Origin: Gautieria morchelliformis
Taxonomy: Eukaryota > Basidiomycota > Agaricomycetes > Gomphales > Gomphaceae
Direction of reading: 5' to 3'
Length of the DNA stretch: 64,000 nucleotides
Assembly (NCBI GenBank): GCA_015179125.1
Contig: WHVA01000023.1
Location: 416,264-480,263 of the forward strand
Shown here: piece by piece, positions 36,312 through 47,649 of the stretch
How positions within the stretch are numbered: the stretch's first letter is position 1
Layout of the letters: the number at the start of each line of letters is the position of its first letter
The notes under the pieces: model-generated
The model's database searches: none
The model's input: the letters and a program-made list of their open reading frames with translations, nothing else
Told to the model about the DNA's origin: nothing
Position numbers and translations under genes: made by a program

Positions 36312-36576
36312 ATAGTATGCTGGTTGAACAGCAGTTCCCATACGATGATGTGAGCAGCAAATGGCCGTTTGGTGAATGGGGCAAAGAGCGAATAGAGCAA
36401 ATGTTGAGGAGGAGTGGTGGAAGGGAAGGGTGAACTCAGGTGAACCTGCAGGAGGAGCGGTGAGGGGGAAGGTAGAGACAGCAGGGCAAGGGAAATAGAT
36501 GGGTCATAACAACTGCCCAAATGATCTACCAGTGCACTGCAATAAAACGAGAGATGAAGAGTAGTATGTGAGATAG

Positions 36577-37819
36577 TGTCAAGATTGGTTTTTAGGCGTT
36601 AATATCGTGTATTAGTGAACACAGCAAATGCCCGAATAACTTGTGTGAATAAGTATGCCGTTTGGCGAATAGGTGAACCAATAAATGTTCACAAGATAAG
36701 AGGGTTGCCCGAATGGAGCTCGCCCTATCTACAGTCGTAGCGAAATAGCCCATGGCACTTGACGATGTAACCTGCAAGGTGTTACGGAAGGGCTGTCTGA
36801 GTAGTGACAATCCCTTCGCCGACAGCACAGAAAATAGTTCAAAGGCTAAGGTAACGAAGATGAAGTATGAGAACTCACCAGTGATGCCTAAGTCCTCTTC
36901 TAGTCGAAGATATAAAATCTCCAGGAGAAGGCTCAAGACGATGATCACAGTGAGGTCAAGTTTGCACAAGATGGACGAAGTATGATAATTGAACTGGGGA
37001 ATATACATGCGAATGCAAACTACTTATATCGAATGCTCGTAAGGTATCAGCGAATAGGAAAGAGGCCATCACGAGTCAGGGTTGGATAGGGATGCGCAGT
37101 CATGATACAACATAGATGAAATAAACATACAATAGAGTGAGAGAAGAGGGAGAACATGAAACGACGGAGAGTAAAGGTGGCAAAGGCACCTATGTACAAA
37201 ATCATGTCTTGGGGCCCACATATACACCGCCCTGCATGGGTTCTTCATCTACTGGGTTGATCCCACATGACCTACGGGTAAGATGTCCCGCAAACGCACC
37301 CTGCTCATATGAACACCAAAAGGGGGTTGGATTGAGAAGCTGATGGAGCTACTGACGAGCCATCATGCCGGGTAGGGATGTTGATCGTGTTTTGATGATG
37401 TGCCTGCTGGCGAATGATGCGAGCAGCAAATGGCTGTTCGGCGAAATGTGAGGAAGGGCGAACAGAGATGACATAGGGGAGGAGTGGTTGAGGTGGAGGG
37501 CGAAGTCGAGCGAACACGGGGGAGGAGTGGCGGACGAGGAAATGGGGATAACAAGGTGCAGGAAATACACAAGTCATGACAATCCGATCATAGGAACACC
37601 ATCGAAAGAGGGTTGAGCAGAGGAGGTGATAGGCCCAGCAATGACTGCCAAGTCGGTCCAAAGATGTTGATCGTGCTTTGATGGCGTGGCTATGGTAAAT
37701 GGCACGAACAGCAAAGATCGGTCGCTGAACACGGTAAGGGTGATCGGAACGAACATGGAGGTGGAGTGGGGAATGGGAGAACAGAGCATCTGAGTATGGG
37801 AAATAAACGCGTCATGACA
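36577..37819 (-). mobile_element. Intact solo LTR (family A), 1,243 bp, TSD GATAG
   Basis: Inverted relative to the previous copy: on the plus strand it reads TGTCAAGATTGG...CGTCATGACA, flanked by GATAG (36572-36576 and 37820-37824). It sits inside repeat C. The uninterrupted copy of that repeat at 34,002-34,190 serves as an empty site. Confidence 0.88.
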
Positions 37820-38444
37820 GATAGCTTTTACAAGCAACTTGACTAGACTTGTGAAAGATATTAACCAGGACTTTCAACAGATTAACACTCTTAGGTATTG
37901 GAGTGCAAATGGCAAGACTATCGATTGACAGACTCACTCTGTAGAATTTCACCCAGAGGATTAGTCTGTAAGGGCAACTCTCCCGACCCAGCAGAAGTCA
38001 TGCGGCTAGCAGAGGAGCATCCAAAGTTGAATAAAAGACTATCTACATGACATGTGACTCACCTGGAAGAGGAGGACTGTCATGACCTGTTTATTTCCTA
38101 TACCCAGTGGCTCTGTCCTCCACTTCATCACTCCACCTCTATGTTCGCTCTGATCGCCCTTCACTGAGTTCGCCGAACGATTTTTGCTACTCACGCCATT
38201 CACCATAGCGACACCATCAAAGCAGGATCGACACCCTTTACCCGGCTTGATGGTTCATCACTGGTCCTATCACCTCCTCGGCCTAACCCCCTTTGGATGT
38301 TCCTATGGCTGGATTGTCACGACTCGAAGATTTCTTGTACCCAGCTATCCCTGTTTTCCCTTTCACAACTCCTTCTCCGTGTTCACCTGGCTTCGCCCTG
38401 TCCTCCAACCACACCTCCTCTATTATCGGTCCATTCACCCTTCG

Positions 38445-38659
38445 TGTAAATAACCCGTGTATCTACATGTACAATAGTTATTACATAATCCCAGTGGGCC
38501 CCTTAGGGACCCACTGTATAGTTTATGCGTGGGAACCGGCCAGCGGTTCCCATCGCATCTTACTCTTACCTGTCACTACGTAGCATTCAGAATACCACTC
38601 ATTGGTCAAGTTCTGTAGTGCCCTTGTGATACAAGGTCTTAAGATCGACATCCTTTACA
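38445..38659 (+). repeat. 5' LTR of the Gypsy element
   Basis: 215 bp, TG...CA. Differs from the 3' LTR only by C versus T at three places (gggaccCact, ccagCggtt, ctaCgtag). Confidence 0.95.
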
Positions 38660-38797
38660 CCTTTTTGAACTATCCTGCGGTTGATCACCACGCGACCAAC
38701 CGATAGTGGATTCGAAGCAATCTTGAAAAAGATCGCTGCGTCGATGACTAAACATCGTTGAGACCCTCCAGTAGACCTTCTACTGTCGGCTGCGAGC

Positions 38798-40170
38798 ATG
38801 ATGATTCCACGCAGTCGAAGACGGACACGAGCGACGAGCTCGAGGTCCACACCCCAGGCGCAGCCCAGCGACATGACGGCTGATGCTATCCTGGACCAAG
38901 AGAACAGGACGATAGAAGATGGAGAGATTGTAGATCTCACCGCCCTCGTCCCCTCAGTAGAGGACGAGGAAAACCCCGACCACGTCTCGTTGAGTGTGGC
39001 CGAGGAAGAGATGACGCCGGGCAACGAGCCGGCGCCGCCCCCCCCCATCTCTCTCTGCCCAAGGACAAAGGCAAGGGCAGAGAAGTCTCGCCGTCGTCAG
39101 ACGGTAGAGCAACAACGTCGAGGCGGGCACAAAGCCACGACTCAAACCGACGCTCACGAAGTAGAGCGACGACGATCGTCCCTGAAGGAGGACGACGGCA
39201 AAAAAGACGAGCCCCAGACGATGGTCAGGACTCGGAATACTCGAGCTCTAGTCACAAGAGCTCGAGGGCTCACGCCATCGACCACGAGATGGCAGAGGCC
39301 CTGAACAAACAGGTGCAGGCTGTGCTGCACCGAAGTACGCTGACGCGCCACAAGCACGATCAGCTGGCATCGCAGCTTGACAACGCCACCACCGCCCTAA
39401 TGACCATCAGCAAGGAGCTCCACCAGGCGGAGGAGATCAGGCTGCAAGACGCAGCCACGCTGGAGGACGTCTGGAAAGCCCTCTGCCCATGCGGGGAACG
39501 CGACGCAACTCGTCCGAGCTCGCGACAGTCCGCAGCCAACGAACGCAGTCGCGACGTGGAAGACCCGCGCCGAAAGGAGAGAGACAAGCAGGGAATGCCG
39601 CTGCCAGCCGTCCGGGTCGAACAGGACATAAGGCTCAGGAACGAACCTCAAGAACAACCGGCTGCCCCAACGGACAGCCGTAAGACGATCCAACAGATTG
39701 TTAGGGATCAGGTCGCCTCAGAGCCTGACTCTGAAACGACGACCGAGAGCTTAGAGCTTGAAGTCGCACACTGGCAGCGTAAAGAAGCCGCAGCCACGCG
39801 CCGCCACACACGGGCACTCGAGCTACTAGCAAAGAACGCTGAAGAGACAGTGGCCCACAGCCACACCGCTCAGCTGCCCGACGAGCAGCTCACACAAGCC
39901 GTACAGGACGCACGGCAAGCGCGCGCAGCCTACAACAGCAGGCTACGGATCCGCAATGCGGGACTGACAGGGGACACCAGGCACAAAATGCCCCCGGAAC
40001 CGAGAGCACAAAATGCTCCCGATCCCGAGCCCGATCTGGGCCCGGGGCCCGTCAGGGCATATAACAGCCTGCCCTGCGCGAGCGATCCATGGCCCCAATG
40101 GAAGGCCAGGGAATCCCTGACCAGGCCGACGTCGTACCAATGGAGCCATATGACGGGATCACACGGATGA
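38798..40170 (+). pseudogene. Gypsy pre-gag ORF (basic N-terminus, coiled coil), frameshifted at a C9 run
   Basis: The frame opened by ATG at 38,798 (MMIPRSRRRTRATSS...) gives an acidic segment ending EPAPPPP at a run of nine C (39038-39046). The protein-like sequence then continues in the next frame (HLSLPKDKGKGREVSPSSDG... through NKQVQAVLHR) to 40,170. After the shift it contains a long Glu/Gln/Ala/Arg-rich coiled coil (LASQLDNATTALMTISKELH) and ends inside the start of gag, overlapping it by about 80 bp in yet another frame. I do not recognise a family. A DNA-binding or assembly role is only a guess. Confidence 0.65.
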
Positions 40171-43100
40171 TCCGCGTGGCGTTAGTAGACGCCGTGGGCA
40201 CAGACCCGGAGAAGTCTGTGCTAGCAAAAGCCGGCGTAAAATTGGCTCACCCCGAACCATATGCCGGGGGATCTGACCTCAAAGAATTTGAAATCTTTGT
40301 GGCAGCCATCCTACGATGGCTAAAAATGGTTTGCCTCCTAGGGACAACCAGCATCGACATGCAGGTCGGCTATGTGGGCACTCGCCTCACCGGCGAGGCC
40401 CAGGAGTGGTTCCTTCGAAACGTTGAACGCTTCGATCGCCAGGTCGGCAGCTGGATGCTGGAAACCGTGATGCAAGGCCTTCAAAAAAGGTTCCTGCACA
40501 CACTGATGTACCATCACGCATCGAATAAATTCGATGCGGTCATGCAAGGCATGAAAACCGTTCAGGAGATGCTGAACGAGCTCATGAAATACGCGGCACG
40601 TATGATACAGCCGCCAGACGAGTACACGTTCCGGAGACGGTTCGTATCAGCGCTGCGCGAAATGCTGCGCAACGAGGTCCACAAAAAGGGCTATAATGCC
40701 GAGAGCAGCTCAATAGAGCAACTCTTCGAGACGGCCCGGATGATCGAGGAGGCATCCCGATATAACATGGGGATGCGCCGCGCAGAAAGCGCAGCAGCAA
40801 CGGCTAGCGCCGCCCGGCTCACAGGGAGCAAGCCGTTGACACAAACAGGCCTGACCAGGCCCAGCCTGTTCGCAAGAAGCGGAACAGCTCAACGGCTACT
40901 GCCCTCACGCCCAGCACAAGCTGGACGCCCGCCTGAAGCTAAACAGCCTCAAGCGTCAGGGTCATCTCCACGACCTGCCCCACCGACGAAAACGTTGGGC
41001 CGGCCTAACGATAGGCCCAGCGGCAGCCAAAGCAACACCACATGCTTTGAATGCGGCCAACCTGGCCACAAGAAGGCAGAATGCCCCCGGCTTAGGTCCG
41101 GTATAAGGACAGCGGCCGCGAGGCATGACGGTGAAGCCGAGGATCCGGAGACGGATCTCGGTCAAAATTCTCTTCAACAAATTGATGAAGAGGGGGAGGG
41201 TGATCCCCAACCTAATGACACTCCGGACAACGGAGATGCGCCCACTGAAGAATGGGACCCAGAGCCATCCCAATACTATGAATGTGTTACGACCGTTCAT
41301 TTCCGACTTCCGACCCTCAGTTCCGCCACTCCTTCCGCCCCTCCAATAGTTCCGCACAACGTTCCGCCCCTCCAATAGTTCCGACATTCCGCCCCTTGTA
41401 CATTTCCCTTGTTCTTTCGACTCTATTACTCGGACCCACCGGACCCACCTCGCCATCCATCAAAACCATATATCCGGTCATCCTTGTAGTTCGTTGTCAG
41501 ATATGTTTTCCCGACCCCTTGTTCTTTGCCATTGTTCTACCTTACCCTGAACCCCCCTTGTAGTCCCATTGTTCCCAATAGGTTAGTTCCCACACATTGT
41601 ACTCGACTTCCGCTGCCTCCGGAATTTGCTTAGTACAACACCATTACTTGTTGCTCTGCGCTTTGTATAAAAACCCCCTCATGTATGTCTGTTATTCTGC
41701 AATCAGATAATCACCTTCGATACTTGATTTCCTTCGCTCCATCTCCTGTTCTTAGCACAGCGAGTCTAGCAAGATCTCAGTCTCTTTCTCAGCCTTCCGT
41801 CTTCCGCCTTCCGCCTTAGTTCCGACTCAAGTTCCGACCAAACCTCTGGTCCAGTACTTTCCGACTTCCGGCTCATTTCCGAAATACCTAGGACGATAGT
41901 TCATTGGGGGCGCAACCTATAAGTTGAAGCCGCTGTCCTTTCCAGTTCCGACTTAGTGGAAATCTCGATACGTAACAGAATGGGACGAGGAGGTGGAAGA
42001 CACCACCTACAGATCCAGCGTGATCAGATTCGCACTAGAAGACGAAACCGCCACGAAGGTCATGGCAGCACACACGTCGGTCACGCCAGACAAGGTGGCC
42101 AAGCTGGTGTATCACCACCGAAGCAAACACAGGACGCGGCCAACGCGCCTGCGCAGTGAGAACCGTACCCTATCAGGGTACTGGGAAATAAACAGTGTAA
42201 AAGCCCACTGCCTGCTAGATAGCGGCAGCGAAGGGGTACTGCTGTCCCCCGAATTCACGCGAGCTACAGGGATGAAGACATTCTCCCTGGAGCAACCAAT
42301 TGCGCTGCAGCTAGCCTGCATAGGCAGCCGTTCCACAATCAACTATGGAACGAACACGACCATCAAGTTTGGTCGTGAGACATACGACGAATATTTCGAC
42401 GTAGCAAACGTCGAATATTACGACGCGATCTTAGGGACACCGTTCCTAAGGAGATTCGGCATAACCCTGGACTTCACGAGCCCAGGGACGATTCGCAAGG
42501 GGAACGAAGTGATCCCCACGGGCAAGGTCTCATTCGACGACGATGAATCGACGAACGAGGACAAAGGGCCACGGGTGAGCAGGATCACCCAGGCACCAAA
42601 GCCGAACCTGGCTCATTGAAGCCAGGAGGACGAGTCACGGGACGACTCGTCCGCGAACTCACCCTACAGCTGTAGGGAGAGGCGCTCTCACCTAATGGTG
42701 AAAGCGATGGGAAAGAGGAAAGCGGGCCCGCATGCCGTGGGACCTAATAGACACCAACAGCGCCTAATGGCTTCCAAGCCAACCACCACCATCATCCTCA
42801 CGGATGATGACCTCCCTCGCCTCCGCGAGGAATGGATGGAACGAATCACTGACCTAGTCAGTGGAATTCCATTAGAACTCCCGCCACTACGGGAGATCAA
42901 CCATGAGATCAACCTCATCGATCCCAACAAGCACATGCGGTATCGACTACCGAAATGTCCCAAACACTTCCGAGAGGAACTGTCGGTCAAGATAGAATGA
43001 TACACCACTGCAAAGTGGTGGATTCCAGCAGTAGCGCAGCAGGCAGTGCCCATGCTGTGTGTGCCGAAGAAGAATGGTACATTGAGAACCGTCTTCGATC

Positions 43101-45327
43101 TGCGCCAGCAGAACGAGAACACGGTGAAGGACGTCACGCCCTTCCCGGATCAAGATATCATATGCAGCGACATGGCTCGCTGCCGATATCGAACAAAACT
43201 CGATATGTCAGAAGCATACGAGCAGATCCGGATCCATCCGGATCACGTCGCAAAGACAGCCTTTGCCACGATCCTTGGCACCTTCAGGAGCCAGCTGATA
43301 CAGATGGGGGACTGTAACGCCCCATCAACATTCCAATGGCTGATGACAGCCATTTTCCGTGACTGCATAGGTCGCTTCATCCATGTATACATGGACGACA
43401 TCTTCATATTCTCGCTCTCAATACAAGAGCATGAAGAGCACCTCTACATCGTCTTTGACAGACTCAGGAAGAATCACCTCTTTCTGAGCAAGAAAAAGGT
43501 GGACCTCTACTCCATCCAAATGGAGTGTCTCGGCCATATTATCGATGGCCGAGGGGTACATGCTGACGAGGACAAGATGCAACGCATCCGCGAGTGGCGC
43601 AGGCCATGGACGTTCAATGACGTCCAGCGTTTCCTCGGGCTGGTACAGTATCTGGCACACTACATGCCGGATGTTAGCGCATATACCACCCCACTATCGG
43701 GCTGTGCGCGTAATAACCGTCCATTCGAATGGGCACCACGACTCGACAAATGCTGGCAAAGCATTAAGGCGTTGGCCTGTAAGGCCCCGATCCTGCGTCC
43801 AGTAGACGCAAGGTGCCCAGAGCCGATCTGGGTGATCACCGACGGATCAAAAGCCGGTGTCAGTGCGGTCTACGGCCAAGGTCCTGACTGGAAAACTTGT
43901 CGACCAGCCGGCTTCTTATCAAAGAAGTTCAGCGTTGCTCAGCAACACTACCGGACTCATGAGCACGAGACGATCACGGTGCTCGAGGCTCTCATGAAAT
44001 GGGAGGACAAACTGCTAGGGCGAAGGTTCACCCTCATCACAGACCACAAAGGGCTCGAGTACTTCGAGACCCAGAAGAGCCTATCTGACCGCCAGGTCAG
44101 ATGGTGGGAGTTTCTCTCCCAGTTCAATTTCAACACTGTTCATGTTGACGGTATAGAGAACAAGGTAGCGGACTGCCTGTCGCGCTACTACGAGAGCAAC
44201 ACGAGTGATGACAATCACCCGGACCACGTCTTCGTGAACGCGGATGCACGTTTAGACCCGGACGGTGAGTTATTACCCACCGACCAGTATGTCGAGTTGT
44301 GAACGGCGGTGACAAGACGCTCTAAACGCCTCGCTGAGAAGACAGAGGTGAGAGTAACGGAAGCCGCCGCATTAAACGAGGGCTCACCAGAGCCCGCGAA
44401 CGTTGCCGCATCCCGTGATGACGACGATGATGTCAGAGCCATCGCCGCAGGGAATGACATAAGCTCCTCATGTCAACTGCCTTCCATCCCCAAACAGATG
44501 GAGCAACCGAGTGGGCAAACCGCTCGATTGGCCAGATATTGCGCGTGGTCGTCAGAGACGATCAGAAGGATTGGGCATTGAAATGCCCAATGGTTGAGGT
44601 CGCCCTCAACAGCAACGTCAGCGCGACCACAGGGTTCTCACCCTTCGAGCTGAACCACGGCTATATGCCGCGGATAGACCTCCCCATAGCCGTGGACACC
44701 CCGTTCAAGGGGGTAGCCCAGTTCACACGTCAGGCAAAATGGAACCTGATGGCGGCACACGATGCAATCATAGAGCATCGAGTGACGCAAACGTTTCACG
44801 CAAATAAGAAACGTATGGCGAGTGACAGGTACGCGGCCAACGACCGCGTCTACCTTTCGACACAAAACCTAACTCTCCCGAAAGGAAGACCCAGAAAACT
44901 AGTCCCGCGGTACATCGGACCGTACCGCGTCGTCGAGGCTCACAACGACGCCTCGACGGTGACCCTCGATCTTCCCTACAAACTGAAAAGCCGTTGCATT
45001 TCACTGGTCTTCCATTCCAGCCTCGTACGGCGATACAAGGCTAACAACGACGAATTGTTCCCTCGTCGTGAGGCCAAGTCATTTTATGACTTCAGAGCAA
45101 ATGACAACGAGGAGTGGCTCGTCGACGAGATTATCACACATCAATGGATAAACTCAATGGACCTGGAGTTCCAGGTCCGTTGGACCCTAGGCGACGTGAC
45201 ATGGGAACCCATGTCGTCCTGCAAGGACCTTGAAGCCCTAGATAGCTATCTAGAGCTTCGGGGGTGGGCAAGCCACGCGACCTCCCCAGATGCTGCTAGA
45301 CGCGTCTGTCACGTGCAGACCACGTGA
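40089..45327 (+). pseudogene. Gypsy gag-pol with chromodomain, inactivated
   Basis: Gag runs from 40,089 (MAPMEGQGIPDQ) with a capsid region and one zinc knuckle CFECGQPGHKKAEC (about 41,043-41,085). A solo LTR (41,285-41,977) interrupts it; without the LTR and one GAATG the frame runs on into protease (LLDSGSEGVLL). Then come reverse transcriptase (KNGTLRTVFDLR, VYMDDIFIFS, CLGHIIDGRG), RNase H (ITDGSKAGVSAVYG, LITDHKGLEYF) and the integrase tail (MSTAFHPQTDGATEW). A chromodomain follows (WLVDEIITHQWINS...FQVRWTLGDVTWEP). In-frame TGA codons sit at 42617, 42998 and 44300. The integrase zinc finger and most of the D,D catalytic core are missing between about 44,465 and 44,470, with a frame change. 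No active polyprotein is possible. Confidence 0.9.
41285..41977 (+). mobile_element. Solo LTR within Gypsy gag-pol, 693 bp, TSD GAATG
   Basis: Starts TGTTACGACCG, ends ATACGTAACA, flanked by GAATG (41280-41284 and 41978-41982). It has a TATAAAAA box near 41,668 and is rich in ttccg(a/c)ctt. Near its end it carries gggggcgcaacc followed by aagttgaagcc, a block also seen in the LTR at 55,751, so the two belong to one superfamily. Confidence 0.9.
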
Positions 45328-45412
45328 CGTGCCGGCCACGGCGCAGTTAAATTTTCACCTCAGATCTTTCCGAGGGAGCATCGCTTCTTGGAAGCTAACC
45401 ACCATCATCCCC

Positions 45413-47366
45413 ATGAAGATGATGCCCCCTAAAGATGGGATGGACGTTGATCTGTCAACGTCCACAACGCGAACAACGGCCCCGAGACAGGGGGCTGCAG
45501 ACATTCTCCGCGCTCCAATAGACCAGGAGCACTGGATGATCGTGGGATGGGAGGACGCCCTCGCCATCATCCACCCAGACGATTGCGCAACGTGCGCGGA
45601 CTACGCCGCACACCTAAGGGCCGCGACAGGCACCCGCAAGGTCAAATTGCGGGACGAAGACATCGGCGACGCCGTCGATGCAGCCTGGGGATGGCTCCCA
45701 AGGGGCATCACGCGTGACGCGTGAGAAGAGCCCCTCTGGGACATCCACGACCTTAAAAAAGAGGTCAAGGAGCTGGAACGTGCGGTCGAAGACCGCAATG
45801 ATGCGCTCGCAACCGAGCGCGCCAGGATCAAGGAACTGGAGCAACAGCTGAGCTCAGCACAGCTCCAGGTTACCCTGGCCCACGCTGCCTTAAAAAGGCC
45901 GTGACATGACCCGGCCACGGACCCAGTGGCAGGGCCATCATCACTTCGAGCGACGGTACCTCTGCCGGCGCGCGCAACGTCGGGACTGGCGTCCCGATTG
46001 TTGGCGCCGACCCTGACGACAACAACAACGGAAGGGCATAGCACGCCTTCCGACTCTGCGTATGGCGTCCCAGATGGATGGGAGTCAGACTCATCCATCT
46101 GGAAGACATACGACCCCGAACGGGCACAGAGGCTGGCAGAGCAGCCAAAGAAAAAGTGCAAGAAATTGCGCGGCTCCCCCCACACCGTCAATGGGCTACC
46201 CATTGCGAAGGAAAGCGCGATTAGCGCTCACCTAGCGGCGTCATCATCGCACATGGTCAACGACCCCGCCCTTCAGCGGCGGGTAGCACAGATCAAGGCC
46301 CAGTACATGGGCCTGGCGTGGCCCTGCCTCCGCTGGCGGGGACATTCACCCTCCCTACCCGGGGGAGGGGACGCTCATCCCACTCGGAGACCCACCGATC
46401 TCTGAGACGGGCCTCCTACCACGGCCGGTAGGAAAGGCCCAACAGCATCGTACTCAATGGTACGACGTCTGCCCGCTCGACAACCCACGCTTCGTCGAAC
46501 TCATAGCACGGGCAAAAGAAACGCCGCAGCTTGCGCGTACGCGCGAGATGATCGGCGTATTCAAACGCATCGAGCGTGAACAACGCGCTCGCAATCCCAA
46601 AAGGGATTGTCTCGTGATAGCAGGCGGTACCCCGCATGACATCGCGGCCATCCTGAAGGGTTGGATACACAACCCTGAAGGAATCCCATCTGCCATCCGT
46701 GACAACGCGGATGGCACCTTCAACCTAGACGACATGGACGTCTGGATGTGGTTGAAGGCCCTCGTGCCCCGGGTCAAAGGGGTCGCATCACCTCTCAGGG
46801 CGAGGCTACTCGACCTCTTCGGCTCGACAGACCAATGGTTGAGCCTCGTCGATGCCAGGGAAGTGCTGACACCTCAGAGCACCACCCTGCGGCTCTCAAT
46901 CACGGGCCCATTCCCTGTGGAGGGCTGAGCCGGCCCCGACATCCCCCTGGCTGAGATCGCGAGATGGTTGGCCCGCTACGCGGGGGTCACTCGTGAGCAA
47001 GTGGCACACATTGAACATTATGTTCAACACAGCATCACCGGCGCGGCATTCAGTGCCACCACCCGCGAGGGCCAACAAAAGGTCATTGAGACCAGCCATG
47101 TGAGGGCCGCGGTGCCGCGACCCCTCACTCACGCTCAGCTTGACCAAGAGCTGGCGCGCTTCCGGCCCCCTCCTCAGACTGAGGACCCGGCCGTTGAGGC
47201 CATGCTCCGCGAGGACACTGGCCCCATCACCCAAGCGGACACCGCCGCTAGTGGTGAGGCCGACCAGCCTCACCCAATCACCACCGATGACGCGGAGGTG
47301 CCCCAGAGGAGTCTCATGCTCCACCGGCCCCGTATGACGATGACGTCATCATATCGGCCACTCTAG
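45413..47366 (+). pseudogene. Gypsy ORF3: long unrecognised ORF between integrase and 3' LTR
   Basis: From ATG 45,413 (MKMMPPKDGMDVDL) the frame stays protein-like for about 650 codons, interrupted only by TGA at 45,722, 45,902 and 46,926 and one frame change between about 46,310 and 46,400. Recognisable parts are HWMIVGWEDALAIIHPDDC, a coiled coil (LKKEVKELERAVEDRND...ARIKELEQQL), a Ser/Thr-rich linker, a basic patch (PKKKCKKLRG), and the segments WYDVCPLDNPRFVELIA and MDVWMWLKALVPRVKG. No transmembrane or envelope-type features are seen. I know no family for it. Its place matches that of env or other extra ORFs in some Ty3/Gypsy elements. Function unknown. Confidence 0.6.
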
Positions 47367-47434
47367 AGGACTCCCTCATGGATGACCTCTATGAGTAGTA
47401 GTTGACCCCTATAGTTGTCTATAGAGGGGGAGGG

Positions 47435-47649
47435 TGTAAATAACCCGTGTATCTACATGTACAATAGTTATTACATAATCCCAGTGGGCCCCTTAGGGAC
47501 CTACTGTATAGTTTATGCGTGGGAACCGGCCAGTGGTTCCCATCGCATCTTACTCTTACCTGTCACTATGTAGCATTCAGAATACCACTCATTGGTCAAG
47601 TTCTGTAGTGCCCTTGTGATACAAGGTCTTAAGATCGACATCCTTTACA
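47435..47649 (+). repeat. 3' LTR of the Gypsy element
   Basis: 215 bp, preceded by the polypurine tract at 47,422-47,434 and followed by CTTCG. At the three variable sites it has T where the 5' LTR has C. Confidence 0.95.

Larger units (their letters stand above)
38445..47649 (+). mobile_element. Ty3/Gypsy retrotransposon, 9.2 kb, complete with both LTRs, TSD CTTCG
   Basis: The LTRs 38445-38659 and 47435-47649 are each 215 bp (TGTAAATAACC...CTTTACA) and differ at three sites. The 5-bp duplication CTTCG lies at 38440-38444 and 47650-47654. A purine tract agggggaggg precedes the 3' LTR. The interior carries a coiled-coil pre-gag ORF, gag-pol with protease, reverse transcriptase, RNase H and a chromodomain, and a further long ORF. 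It is dead: six TGA stops, frameshifts, a deleted integrase core and an inserted solo LTR. No standard tRNA primer-binding site is visible after the 5' LTR. Confidence 0.92.

Noticed and set aside
29484..38445. Spaced repeats suggestive of a CRISPR-like or satellite array
   Set aside because: Repeat units are 1.2-kb LTRs with TSDs, in both orientations. There are no short regular repeats with unique spacers.
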